Part shown: piece by piece, positions 20,601-27,007 of the stretch | Position numbering within the stretch: the stretch's first letter is position 1 | Layout: each line of letters opens with the position of its first letter | Notes under the pieces: model-generated | Seen by the model: the letters and a program-made list of their open reading frames with translations, nothing else | What the model was told of the DNA's origin: nothing | The model's database searches: none | Origin: Paenibacillus paeoniae | Lineage (GTDB): Bacteria; Bacillota; Bacilli; Paenibacillales; Paenibacillaceae | DNA length: 64,000 bases | NCBI RefSeq assembly: GCF_003388735.1 | Contig: NZ_QUBQ01000001.1 | Coordinates: 2,480,001 to 2,544,000, forward strand | Reading direction: 5' to 3' | Made by a program: the position numbers and the translations under genes

Positions 20601-22140
20601 TGCCGACTCCGTCGCCGATCAGTCGATGGGCAAGCCGATTGGCCGCTTCGTTCAGCTCGCGATAGGTCAAAGCTCCTTCGTCATGATCGAGGGCAATCCG
20701 CTCCGGCGTTAATCGAACCTGCTCCTCGAATAACTGCCTTACCGACTTCTCGCTTGGATATTCAACTGCTGTATCGTTCAGCTCCATGATTTGGCGATAT
20801 TGTTCCTGCACAGTCAGCAGCGAGAGGCTGCTGATGTTGGTATCCGGCGTGGCTAACATCCCGTCCATTAATGCGAGTAAGCCTTCCGCCATGTCGTGGA
20901 TCTGCTCTTCTGAGTACAGGTCCCTCCTGTAATCCAGATCGAGTGTCAATGCGCCGGTATCGGACCAATCCTTAATGATCCACTGAAGCTCATAAGCCTG
21001 CTGACCGTTGTAAAACTCTACATTTTCGAGGGGCGCACCGTTCATGCTGGTCGTGAGCCTGGTATTGTAATAATTGATGCTGACGTGAAATAACTGGTCG
21101 TACCCCTTCTTCTTGAGCTCCAGGTTCCTGACGAGCAGATCATAGGGATACCGCTGATGGAAGTAGTTCTCCATAAGCTCCCTCTGCAGTTGAACTAGCG
21201 ATTCCGCCACTGACGCATCCGGGTTCAGGACGAAGCGGAACGGCATCGTGCTGGTAAACATGCCGAACATCGCTTTTTCCTTTTTGCCGGACCGATTCAA
21301 TACGGGGGTGCCTACGACCAGATCGTGCTGGCCTGTCCACTTATACTTGTACGAAAAGTAAACCAGTATAAAAAACGTATTGAGTGACACGCCAGCTCGG
21401 TCCACTACTTCGCGAATGCGTGAGGACAGCTTGTGATCCAGCTCGATCGTCGTTCGTCGTCCATCTGTCTGGAAAGAATCCGTTACAGCCAGTCCGTCCG
21501 GCAGTGTGTCAAATTTCTGGGACCAATAAAGCTTGTTTTTCTCGAATCGCTTCGATTGCAGGTAGGACTGCTCGTCGCTCAAATATTGGAGATAGGACGG
21601 CGCCTGTTCAACTGTACCAGTCGTACCGCCTTGCGCTAGTAAGGTATAGTAATCCGCAATATGCGAGGTCATGATCTGAGTGGACCAGCCGTCGCAAATG
21701 ATATGGTGACACTTGAACAGATAGCCGCAATCGTCCCCGTTTATTCGGAACAAAGCGAAATAATAGAGCGGCGAATGCTCCAGCTTGAATGGAATGCCCG
21801 CTTCCTTATGGATCCAATCCCAGAACGACGCTTCCGGGTCCGACTCCATCGAAAAATCAAATTTCTCAAGCGGCCGATGGCTATCTTCCGATACATATTG
21901 CCTTGCCTCACCCTCGGTCTCATGGAGCTGCAGGCGAATGCCTTCATGGCTAGCAATAAAATGTCCGATTGCCTTCTCTAGCAAATGAAAATCTACTTGA
22001 CCCTTGATTCTTACAGGTCCGCCGATATTGGATAGGGACGTGTCAGGGAAAATCTTCTCTAAATACCAGATTCGCTTCTGCGGATGAGAAAGCGATAGAG
22101 TTTCATAGACGTCGCGGGGAACGTCTGATGGCAAAGACAT
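17629..22140 (-). CDS. Loading NRPS, C(starter)-A(Asn)-PCP-E
   Basis: A synthetase of 1503 residues from the ATG at 22140, which has CGGAGGTGA upstream; an upstream in-frame extension to 22266 has no comparable support. The condensation domain begins SLSHPQKRIWYLEKIFP and has HHIICDGW (second His 146), resembling starter C domains that N-acylate the first residue with a fatty acyl group. The A domain has YTSGSTGQPKG. My manual reading of its specificity code is D-L-T-K-I-G-E-V-G-K, essentially the known Asn code. The carrier domain has LGGDS (Ser1000). The C-terminal domain is an epimerase with HHLAVDGVTW (second His 1183) and RTAGWFTSLYPLKL. The predicted product is acyl-D-Asn-S-PCP, the prodrug cap that the neighbouring peptidase would later remove. 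It is the first gene of the operon. Confidence 0.93.
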   Translation of the reverse strand: MSLPSDVPRDVYETLSLSHPQKRIWYLEKIFPDTSLSNIGGPVRIKGQVDFHLLEKAIGHFIASHEGIRLQLHETEGEARQYVSEDSHRPLEKFDFSMESDPEASFWDWIHKEAGIPFKLEHSPLYYFALFRINGDDCGYLFKCHHIICDGWSTQIMTSHIADYYTLLAQGGTTGTVEQAPSYLQYLSDEQSYLQSKRFEKNKLYWSQKFDTLPDGLAVTDSFQTDGRRTTIELDHKLSSRIREVVDRAGVSLNTFFILVYFSYKYKWTGQHDLVVGTPVLNRSGKKEKAMFGMFTSTMPFRFVLNPDASVAESLVQLQRELMENYFHQRYPYDLLVRNLELKKKGYDQLFHVSINYYNTRLTTSMNGAPLENVEFYNGQQAYELQWIIKDWSDTGALTLDLDYRRDLYSEEQIHDMAEGLLALMDGMLATPDTNISSLSLLTVQEQYRQIMELNDTAVEYPSEKSVRQLFEEQVRLTPERIALDHDEGALTYRELNEAANRLAHRLIGDGVGKETTVAIWTHHSAETVIAIWGVLKAGGAYVPIDPAYPEERIRYMLEDSGAKLVLTNVDGIEGQYPIPMLDLRSASSFDEKSFDPEIHSEPDELAYIIYTSGSTGQPKGAMIEHRGLTNYIWWAKLMYAKEDPVVFPLYSSLAFDLTVTSIFTPLICGGMILVYRDTGDEFILYRILKDNRSTVVKLTPAHLSLLQNIDYRHSSVRRFIVGGEDLKTSLARNINDHWGGQIDVLNEYGPTETVVGCMIHRFDPYEDTRASVPIGIPAHNVMIYLLDPYLNPVPDGTLGEMYISGDGVARGYRNRTDLTSERFVDNPFLPGKRMYRTGDLAKRLRNGKIEYAGRTDHQVKIRGHRIELAEIEKTLLQDVRVRDAVVIDRVHDDQSKYLCAYIVSTGLLHHAELRQSLTAQLPSYMVPSHFVTMDEIPLSVNGKVNRKLLPEPNAASDSHIPFQEGRNDAEHVLLQVLEELLGVRPIGIRDNFYHLGGDSIKAIQVSSRLNGLNYGVKVKEILGSPVIEDMASLLRPLDEGTQYSQSRAEGTIRPWPIASWFLRQNLQERGHYHQSVLLELKQDATISELEHVLQKLMEHHDALRIGLEPDHDTIVYVNDPAHKVQINVHSLADYSAEEQAVGIMHIGEAVKGAFDLREGRLLQATMFDLGANGKRLLLAAHHLAVDGVTWRILLEDLATGLQQLRTGMPVNFQSKTASVQAWSEQLHQYRLPDEERMYWQSVTSGLRTILVDIEDGRDDIESARTDSFEWSEEETDRLLRDAHSAYGTRPMDLFIAALGQSLFDQFGLNQIGIELEGHGRESFGDSIDITRTAGWFTSLYPLKLMHTPDGLASWIKAVKEQLRQVPGNGIGFGLLQQRGDISAEYAADKLVRFNFMGDFDSEFRNEWFDLADEPSGAESGRANALTALIDIHAIVVRRKLRVSATYSVNRFLSSTVDSWMQAYKNKLAAIVAHCCERELAEYTPSDFDTIKLSQDELDSLLM

Positions 22141-22584
22141 CCGAATCACCTCCGGGTTGATGTGTAACGGAACGTGAAGGCGGGCCGATTCATGCTGCCT
22201 GTCTATTAGCTCGCAAACGCCAAATGGATGACGAATGAGGGAGCTTGTCCAAAGTGCGTATCCCATTCTCGTTGCTGTAAGAGGCAGTCTTTGCGGGATG
22301 CGGGCTTATTCTGGTTCAATGCGGGTCGATTCAAGGTGGGTGTAGGTAGTGGTCATGAAGTAGATGGGCTTCATTCTTAGTGTTGCAGATAGTTGTCGTG
22401 GTGGATTGCGGGCTATTCTTGGTGAGGCGGGTAATGGCCGTGGTGGCATGCATGCGACGGGCAGAACAGTAAAGCAAGAGGATACAACGCCTTCTCCACT
22501 CCGTCATAATAGGTGTCCGTTCGACTTCTTAAGTCTATCAAAAGCATTCCGTTAAAAGTAAATTTAGTATATTCATGCGAATTT
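22141..22584 (-). promoter_or_regulatory. Long 5' leader of the biosynthetic operon with repeated GC-rich motif
   Basis: About 440 nt separate the proposed transcription start from the NRPS ATG. No coding gene is supported here. On the plus strand a motif close to GCGGGYNNATTC recurs four times, at about 22404-22420, 22297-22314, 22318-22336 and 22177-22194. A short inverted repeat (ATGAAG...CTTCAT) lies near 22355-22375. No recognised riboswitch or T-box signature was seen. It may be a regulator-binding or RNA control region, but that is inference. Confidence 0.4.
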
Positions 22585-22590
22585 AGAAAT

Positions 22591-22620
22591 AATATAACAG
22601 AGTTTTTCTCCATGCGTCAA
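22591..22620 (-). promoter_or_regulatory. Candidate SigA promoter for the NRPS/PKS operon
   Basis: On the minus strand TTGACG (22615-22620) is followed after 18 nt by TATATT (22591-22596), a good match to the vegetative consensus TTGACA-17-TATAAT. It reads toward the first NRPS gene and no gene intervenes. Confidence 0.55.
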
Positions 22621-23012
22621 CAAATGCTATTCTTCTATCGACATTTTTACAATAATCCCATAATCCAAAATAAAAATCTATAACCTATATCATACTCGGT
22701 AAATTCCCTTTCATCTTGTGAATCGCCGGTCTCGAACCAGCTTGCCGCTATAGCCCTTAACCGAGCATCACTCTTGCATGACTATTATCCGAATACATAC
22801 CTTCATTGCCCAGATAAAAAGGTTGATTATATGCAAATTTTCCAGTTCGTGTATAATCTCTTGCTCTGAGATAACGCCTCACTGAATGAACGCTATGATG
22901 CGCTTCCAACCTGTTCCTAGTATCAAATTAACCTGCCTTCAAAAGCTTCTCTCCCTTCTGGAAAAGAGTGGGCGTTCTTATAAATTCTTTGCAAGCAGGG
23001 TTTCTTCCCAGT
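22621..23012. other. Intergenic region with degenerate tRNA-like segment
   Basis: No protein gene is supported. On the minus strand 22718-22771 contains a T-arm-like stem-loop (GCTGG-TTCGAGA-CCGGC) and a D-arm-like GCTC-GGTTAA-GGGC, but no anticodon arm lies between them and the acceptor pairing is imperfect. It could be a decayed tRNA fragment or chance. The rest is AT-rich and otherwise unremarkable. Confidence 0.3.
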
Positions 23013-23021
23013 TGTTATAAT
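23013..23021 (+). promoter_or_regulatory. Candidate extended -10 promoter for the phosphodiesterase gene
   Basis: TGTTATAAT is an extended -10 element (TGnTATAAT), 35 nt before the ATG at 23057. TTGCAA lies upstream but with a 21-nt spacer, too long for a standard -35, so the call rests on the extended -10 alone. Confidence 0.4.
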
Positions 23022-23056
23022 AAAAGATAGATGTTCAGCGAAAGGGGCTGCTACGA

Positions 23057-23566
23057 ATGAAAATCGTCGTCCTGGCCGATACGCATATGCCCAGAATGGC
23101 CAAAAAACTGCCAGCGCGATTGCTGTCTGAGCTTGCGAATGCAGATGCCATTATTCATGCAGGAGACTGGACAAGCTTGTCCGTGTACGAGCAATTGGCA
23201 GCGTTCGCTCCGACTTATGGCGTGGCTGGAAATAATGACGGAGAAGAGATCCAAGCCAAATTCGGCTTAAGGCGGCTGCTACAATTCGGACCGTGGCGAA
23301 TTGGAATCGTCCACGGTCACGGCGCAGCAAGACGAGCCTCGACGGAGTCTCATGCCATTGCTGCCTTTAAGGATACGCCTGTGAACCTCATCATCTATGG
23401 CCATTCTCACATCCCTGTACTGAAACGGGTAGACGACCTCATCGTCTTCAACCCCGGTTCTCCGACAGATAAGCGGAGACAGCCGCTCTATTCGTTCGGC
23501 ATCATCGACTTTCAAGATACGGAGCAGCAACCGATCAGACATATATTTTACTCTGACAAATCGTAA
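23057..23566 (+). CDS. YfcE/MJ0936-type metallophosphoesterase
   Basis: A 169-residue calcineurin-like phosphoesterase of the small bacterial/archaeal YfcE class. All metal-binding motifs are visible in order: ADTH near the N-terminus, HAGDW, GNND, HGHG, GHSH and the closing NPGS. The length is usual for the family, which hydrolyses phosphodiester bonds with two metal ions in the cytosol; the natural substrate is generally unknown. An AAAGGGG site precedes the ATG. It is a single gene followed by a hairpin terminator and convergent with the VOC gene. It is not obviously connected to the biosynthetic cluster. Confidence 0.9.
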   Translation: MKIVVLADTHMPRMAKKLPARLLSELANADAIIHAGDWTSLSVYEQLAAFAPTYGVAGNNDGEEIQAKFGLRRLLQFGPWRIGIVHGHGAARRASTESHAIAAFKDTPVNLIIYGHSHIPVLKRVDDLIVFNPGSPTDKRRQPLYSFGIIDFQDTEQQPIRHIFYSDKS

Positions 23567-23577
23567 GTTTGAACACC

Positions 23578-23609
23578 GAATACCCTGGGCTGCTAGGCCC
23601 GGGGTATTC
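23578..23609. terminator. Hairpin between convergent genes
   Basis: GAATACC...GGTATTC pairing with a GC-rich inner stem (CTGGGC/GCCCGG) and a 5-nt loop lies just after the phosphodiesterase stop and before the convergent VOC gene. The flanking T-run is weak, so it may serve both directions. Confidence 0.6.
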
Positions 23610-23650
23610 ACGATTTCTATAGAGAATAAACCCATCTTCGGAGATTGCTT

Positions 23651-24055
23651 CTAACTCTCATAATTGAACTGCCAGCCTATACCGTACTTATCCGTCAAGT
23701 AACCATAATATGGACTCCATGTCGTCTCCTGCAGCTCTATCTCGACTTTGCCATCTCGCTTCAGCTTATCGAATGCCTCTTTGATGGCATTCTTGTCGGA
23801 GCTTACATAGGCCAATGAGATATTGTTGCCTTGTTGGAATGGCCGTCCTGGGAAGTTATCCGAAAACATAAGCGTTCCGCCTGCTATTTTCAATTGAGCA
23901 TGCATAACCAAATTTTCCGTGCCCGGCGGTATTTCTGACTCCGAATTGGACCCGAATGTCAGAATGGTAGGCTCCTCCAGTCCGAATACGCTGGCGTAAT
24001 ACAACACCACTTCTCTCGTATTTCCGTCGAAATTCAGATAAGGATTTAATGACAC
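23651..24055 (-). CDS. VOC superfamily (PhnB/YjdN-like) protein
   Basis: A protein of about 134 residues of the glyoxalase/dioxygenase fold. NPYLNFDGNTREVVLYYASVFG near the N-terminus and the C-terminal YLTDKYGIGWQFNY are typical of PhnB-like proteins. The best start is a GTG at 24055, which has AGGAGGTGA 5 nt upstream and gives the usual family N-terminus; an ATG at 24103 would add 16 unlikely residues. The family includes metal-dependent enzymes and resistance proteins, but no specific activity can be assigned. Confidence 0.85.
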   Translation of the reverse strand: MSLNPYLNFDGNTREVVLYYASVFGLEEPTILTFGSNSESEIPPGTENLVMHAQLKIAGGTLMFSDNFPGRPFQQGNNISLAYVSSDKNAIKEAFDKLKRDGKVEIELQETTWSPYYGYLTDKYGIGWQFNYES

Positions 24056-24296
24056 CTTATTCACCTCCTGATTGGTAATTTGATCAATTGGAACAATAAA
24101 CATACATCCAAAATATTTAAAAAAGTAAAGAAGCTGATTTTCTCGAATGCTGCAATTAATGTTCTAAGACATCCCACCTAAAAAACGAATACCTCGACCT
24201 AAGCAGGGGGAAAACCTAATCAAAGGTCTATTACGCAAAAGGACCCGTATCCGGTATAGTGAACTACGGAAGAACATTATTAGGGGGTTTACACGT

Positions 24297-25217
24297 ATGT
24301 CTGAAGCCGTACTGCAGCTTCGCAACTTAACAAAAACCATCGGCATGCGAAAAATAGTCGATAATCTTACATTTGATGTTCCCGCTGGGGAAATATTCGG
24401 ATTTCTAGGGCCTAACGGCGCCGGTAAAACAACAACCATCCGTATGATCGTCGGGCTAATTTCAATGTCCAAGGGCGAAGCCATCATTAAGGGCGTATCT
24501 GTACGTTCGCACTTTGAACTCGCGATGACGCATGTAGGCGCGATTGTCGAGAACCCGGAAATGTATAAATTTCTTACAGGCTACCAGAATCTGATTCATT
24601 ACGCGCGACGCCATAACGGCATCACAAAGGAAAGAATTAAGGAAGTCGTCTCACTGCTCGGACTGCAAAACCGAATTCATGAAAAAGTAAAGCGTTATTC
24701 GCTTGGCATGCGCCAGCGATTGGGCGTTGCTCAAGCGATTCTGCATCGTCCATCTCTGCTCATTCTGGATGAACCGACGAATGGACTTGATCCTGCCGGT
24801 ATTCGCGAGCTTCGCGATTACTTGCGCAAGCTGACGAAAGAAGAAGGCATATCTGTCATTGTCTCATCCCATCTTCTATCCGAGATGGAGCTAATGTGCG
24901 ATCGGGTCGCTATCATCCAAGCGGGCAAGCTCGTTGACATTCGTTCGCTTCAGGAAGCCAGAAGTCAAGCTCAAACCAAAATCGTCATTGAAGTTGGTGA
25001 TCCGGCAGCCGCTGAGCAGCTGCTCTCTGCAGCCATGGATGGCTCCGGCATGACCGTCTCTGGCAATCAACTGGAGTTGACTGCTGACAAATCAGCCATT
25101 CCGCATATTACAAAGCTGCTAGTAGCATCGGAGATTGAGGTGTTCGGCATTCATGCCGTGCAGAAATCGCTTGAGGATCAATTCCTTGAAATTACGGGAG
25201 GTGAGATGATTGTCTAG
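24297..25217 (+). CDS. ABC transporter ATP-binding protein (BcrA-like)
   Basis: A 306-residue ATPase. Walker A is GPNGAGKTTT, the signature is YSLGMRQRLG and Walker B is LLILDEPTNGLDP. The C-terminal extension after the ATPase core (about 220-306) is typical of the bacitracin/lantibiotic-type BcrA/YxlF group. Its stop overlaps the TTG start of the downstream permease by 8 nt, so the two are translationally coupled. It is probably an ABC-2 type exporter for a peptide antibiotic or stress compound, but the substrate is unknown. Confidence 0.92.
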   Translation: MSEAVLQLRNLTKTIGMRKIVDNLTFDVPAGEIFGFLGPNGAGKTTTIRMIVGLISMSKGEAIIKGVSVRSHFELAMTHVGAIVENPEMYKFLTGYQNLIHYARRHNGITKERIKEVVSLLGLQNRIHEKVKRYSLGMRQRLGVAQAILHRPSLLILDEPTNGLDPAGIRELRDYLRKLTKEEGISVIVSSHLLSEMELMCDRVAIIQAGKLVDIRSLQEARSQAQTKIVIEVGDPAAAEQLLSAAMDGSGMTVSGNQLELTADKSAIPHITKLLVASEIEVFGIHAVQKSLEDQFLEITGGEMIV

Positions 25218-26166
25218 CCGCCTGTCCAAACTCATCCGCAACGAAAATATGAAAATTTATCGCCGTTCCCGTACGTGGATTATGATCGGCATCCTCCTGC
25301 TGGCTGTCGGCCTGCTTAGCGGCATTATGAAGTGGGACGAGTCCAGAATCGATCATTCCAACTGGGAACAGCAGCTGGAACAACAGAACTTGCATATGAA
25401 ACAAGAACTTACCGACAATCCAGATTCAGGAGAGGAATACAGCTCCTATCTGACTAAGCAGATCAAAATGAACGACTATTATTTAGAGCACGATATAAAT
25501 CCGCAACAGTTGTCGTTATGGAGCTATGTTAGTCAATCATCTAACCTGATTATGCTGGTTACCATTTTGACTGTTGTAATTGCGGCGGACATGATCGCCG
25601 CTGAATTCTCGTGGGGCACGATCAAGCTGCTGCTAGTAGGTCCTGCTTCCCGATCGAAAATCATGATTAGCAAATATATCGCTACGCTTGGATTTGCTGT
25701 GATGCTGCTGCTTCTCTGTTTTGCCGCTTCATTCGCAGCGGGCGGAATACTGGCAGGCTTTGACGGACTCAATCAACCGTTGTTGACTGTTTCAAATGGC
25801 ATGGTCCACGAAAGCTCCATGATTATAGACACTTTGCAGACGTATGGCTTCTCCGTGGTGTCGCTAATTATGTACGTGACGATGGCCTTTATGATCTCGT
25901 CCGCATTCCGCAGCTCGTCCATGGCAATTGCATTTTCGTTGCTGTTCATGCTGCTCGGAAATACGCTTTCGGCGCTCTTAAGTCAATACAGCTGGTCTAA
26001 GTACCTGCTCTTCTCCAATATCGACTTGACGCGATACTTGGACAGCGGAACGCCGCTTCGTCCGGAGATGACGATGACCTTCTCCATTCTGATACTGGTC
26101 GCCTATTACGTCGTGTTCCAATTCATCGCCTGGCTTCTGTTCACCAAGCGTGATGTGGCGGCTTAA
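25210..26166 (+). CDS. ABC-2 type transporter permease
   Basis: A 318-residue membrane protein starting with TTG at 25210, preceded by GGAGGTGA. One N-terminal helix (WIMIGILLLAVGLLSGI) is followed by a soluble extracytoplasmic stretch of about 80 residues and then about five further hydrophobic segments, the usual ABC-2/BcrB-like topology. It overlaps and partners the upstream ATPase. A strong terminator follows, so the operon ends here. Confidence 0.88.
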   Translation: MSSRLSKLIRNENMKIYRRSRTWIMIGILLLAVGLLSGIMKWDESRIDHSNWEQQLEQQNLHMKQELTDNPDSGEEYSSYLTKQIKMNDYYLEHDINPQQLSLWSYVSQSSNLIMLVTILTVVIAADMIAAEFSWGTIKLLLVGPASRSKIMISKYIATLGFAVMLLLLCFAASFAAGGILAGFDGLNQPLLTVSNGMVHESSMIIDTLQTYGFSVVSLIMYVTMAFMISSAFRSSSMAIAFSLLFMLLGNTLSALLSQYSWSKYLLFSNIDLTRYLDSGTPLRPEMTMTFSILILVAYYVVFQFIAWLLFTKRDVAA

Positions 26167-26189
26167 CTTTTCTAACTCAAAGTGTGAAA

Positions 26190-26225
26190 AAGGACCTCTT
26201 CCCCATCGTGGGTTAAGAGGTCCTT
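26190..26225 (+). terminator. Rho-independent terminator after the ABC-2 operon
   Basis: An 11-bp perfect stem AAGGACCTCTT/AAGAGGTCCTT with a 14-nt loop, followed by CCTTTCATTT, immediately downstream of the permease stop. Confidence 0.75.
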
Positions 26226-26267
26226 CCTTTCATTTACGTGTCTTATTGAATGTTGGGATCCTATCCA

Positions 26268-26987
26268 TTAAGCATTCGTATCCATCATGGCGGGGATATG
26301 AATTTCTTTCACTACGGATGCTTTTGATAGGCTGATAACACACTTGACAAGTGCAATGATATCTTGGACTGGAATCCGCGTGCCATTGTACTCGGAGATA
26401 GCCCTATCAGCCCCTTCCTCATACGGGATTTCGGCTGCCAGTTCACCAGGGTTGATGCAAGTTACCGCGATTCGATCTTTCCGCACATGCTCTCTCAAAG
26501 CATTCGTAATGCCTCGCAATCCGAATTTGGAAGCGACAAAGGACACCTGATTATTGTTGGTGTGATCCAATCCCGCTGTAGATCCTATAAAAATGATCTT
26601 CCCCGCTTCAGACCTGCGAACATGGGGAAGCAATGCCTGAACGCATGTAATCGTAGCCGTCATATTCACTTGCATGATGCCGGCAATATCTAGAGGATCA
26701 TCATGATCAAAGTTATAATGCTCTTCGAAACCTTCCTTCTCCCATATGCCAACATTATAGATAAGGACATCAATCGTCTCTTGTTCCAGTCTATCCCTTA
26801 TGCTTTTGGCAGCTTGCTGTTGCGACAGATCAGCCTCAATCCAAATCCGCTGAATACCGTCAACCAAATCCAGGCTGTCTGGCCTGCTTCTAGACACGAC
26901 CCATACCCGGTCTCCAGACTCCGGAAGACCTTTGACAAAAGCATCGCCTAAACCTTTGCTCGCCCCAAATATAATATAATTTTTCAT
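26268..26987 (-). CDS. Short-chain dehydrogenase/reductase-like protein with Tyr-to-Phe active site change
   Basis: A 239-residue SDR. The cofactor motif GASKGLG lies near the N-terminus, NVGIW replaces the usual NNAG, and GSTAG provides the catalytic Ser. In the YxxxK motif the Tyr is replaced: the sequence is SFVASKFG (Phe150, Lys154), read directly from the codon TTT. Loss of this Tyr normally abolishes dehydrogenase activity, so it may be a regulatory or binding SDR. Its ATG (AAAGGAG upstream) starts only 20 nt after the stop of the GAP1-like gene, so it may be the last gene of that operon. Confidence 0.88.
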   Translation of the reverse strand: MKNYIIFGASKGLGDAFVKGLPESGDRVWVVSRSRPDSLDLVDGIQRIWIEADLSQQQAAKSIRDRLEQETIDVLIYNVGIWEKEGFEEHYNFDHDDPLDIAGIMQVNMTATITCVQALLPHVRRSEAGKIIFIGSTAGLDHTNNNQVSFVASKFGLRGITNALREHVRKDRIAVTCINPGELAAEIPYEEGADRAISEYNGTRIPVQDIIALVKCVISLSKASVVKEIHIPAMMDTNA

Positions 26988-27007
26988 ATGATCTCCTTTA
27001 TTAACTT

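Noticed and set aside
22141-22584. T-box or known riboswitch in the leader
   Set aside because: No T-box core or other class consensus was seen on either strand.
22413-22613. A 66-codon minus-strand frame in the cluster leader
   Set aside because: Its start lies upstream of the proposed -10 element and the sequence looks random.
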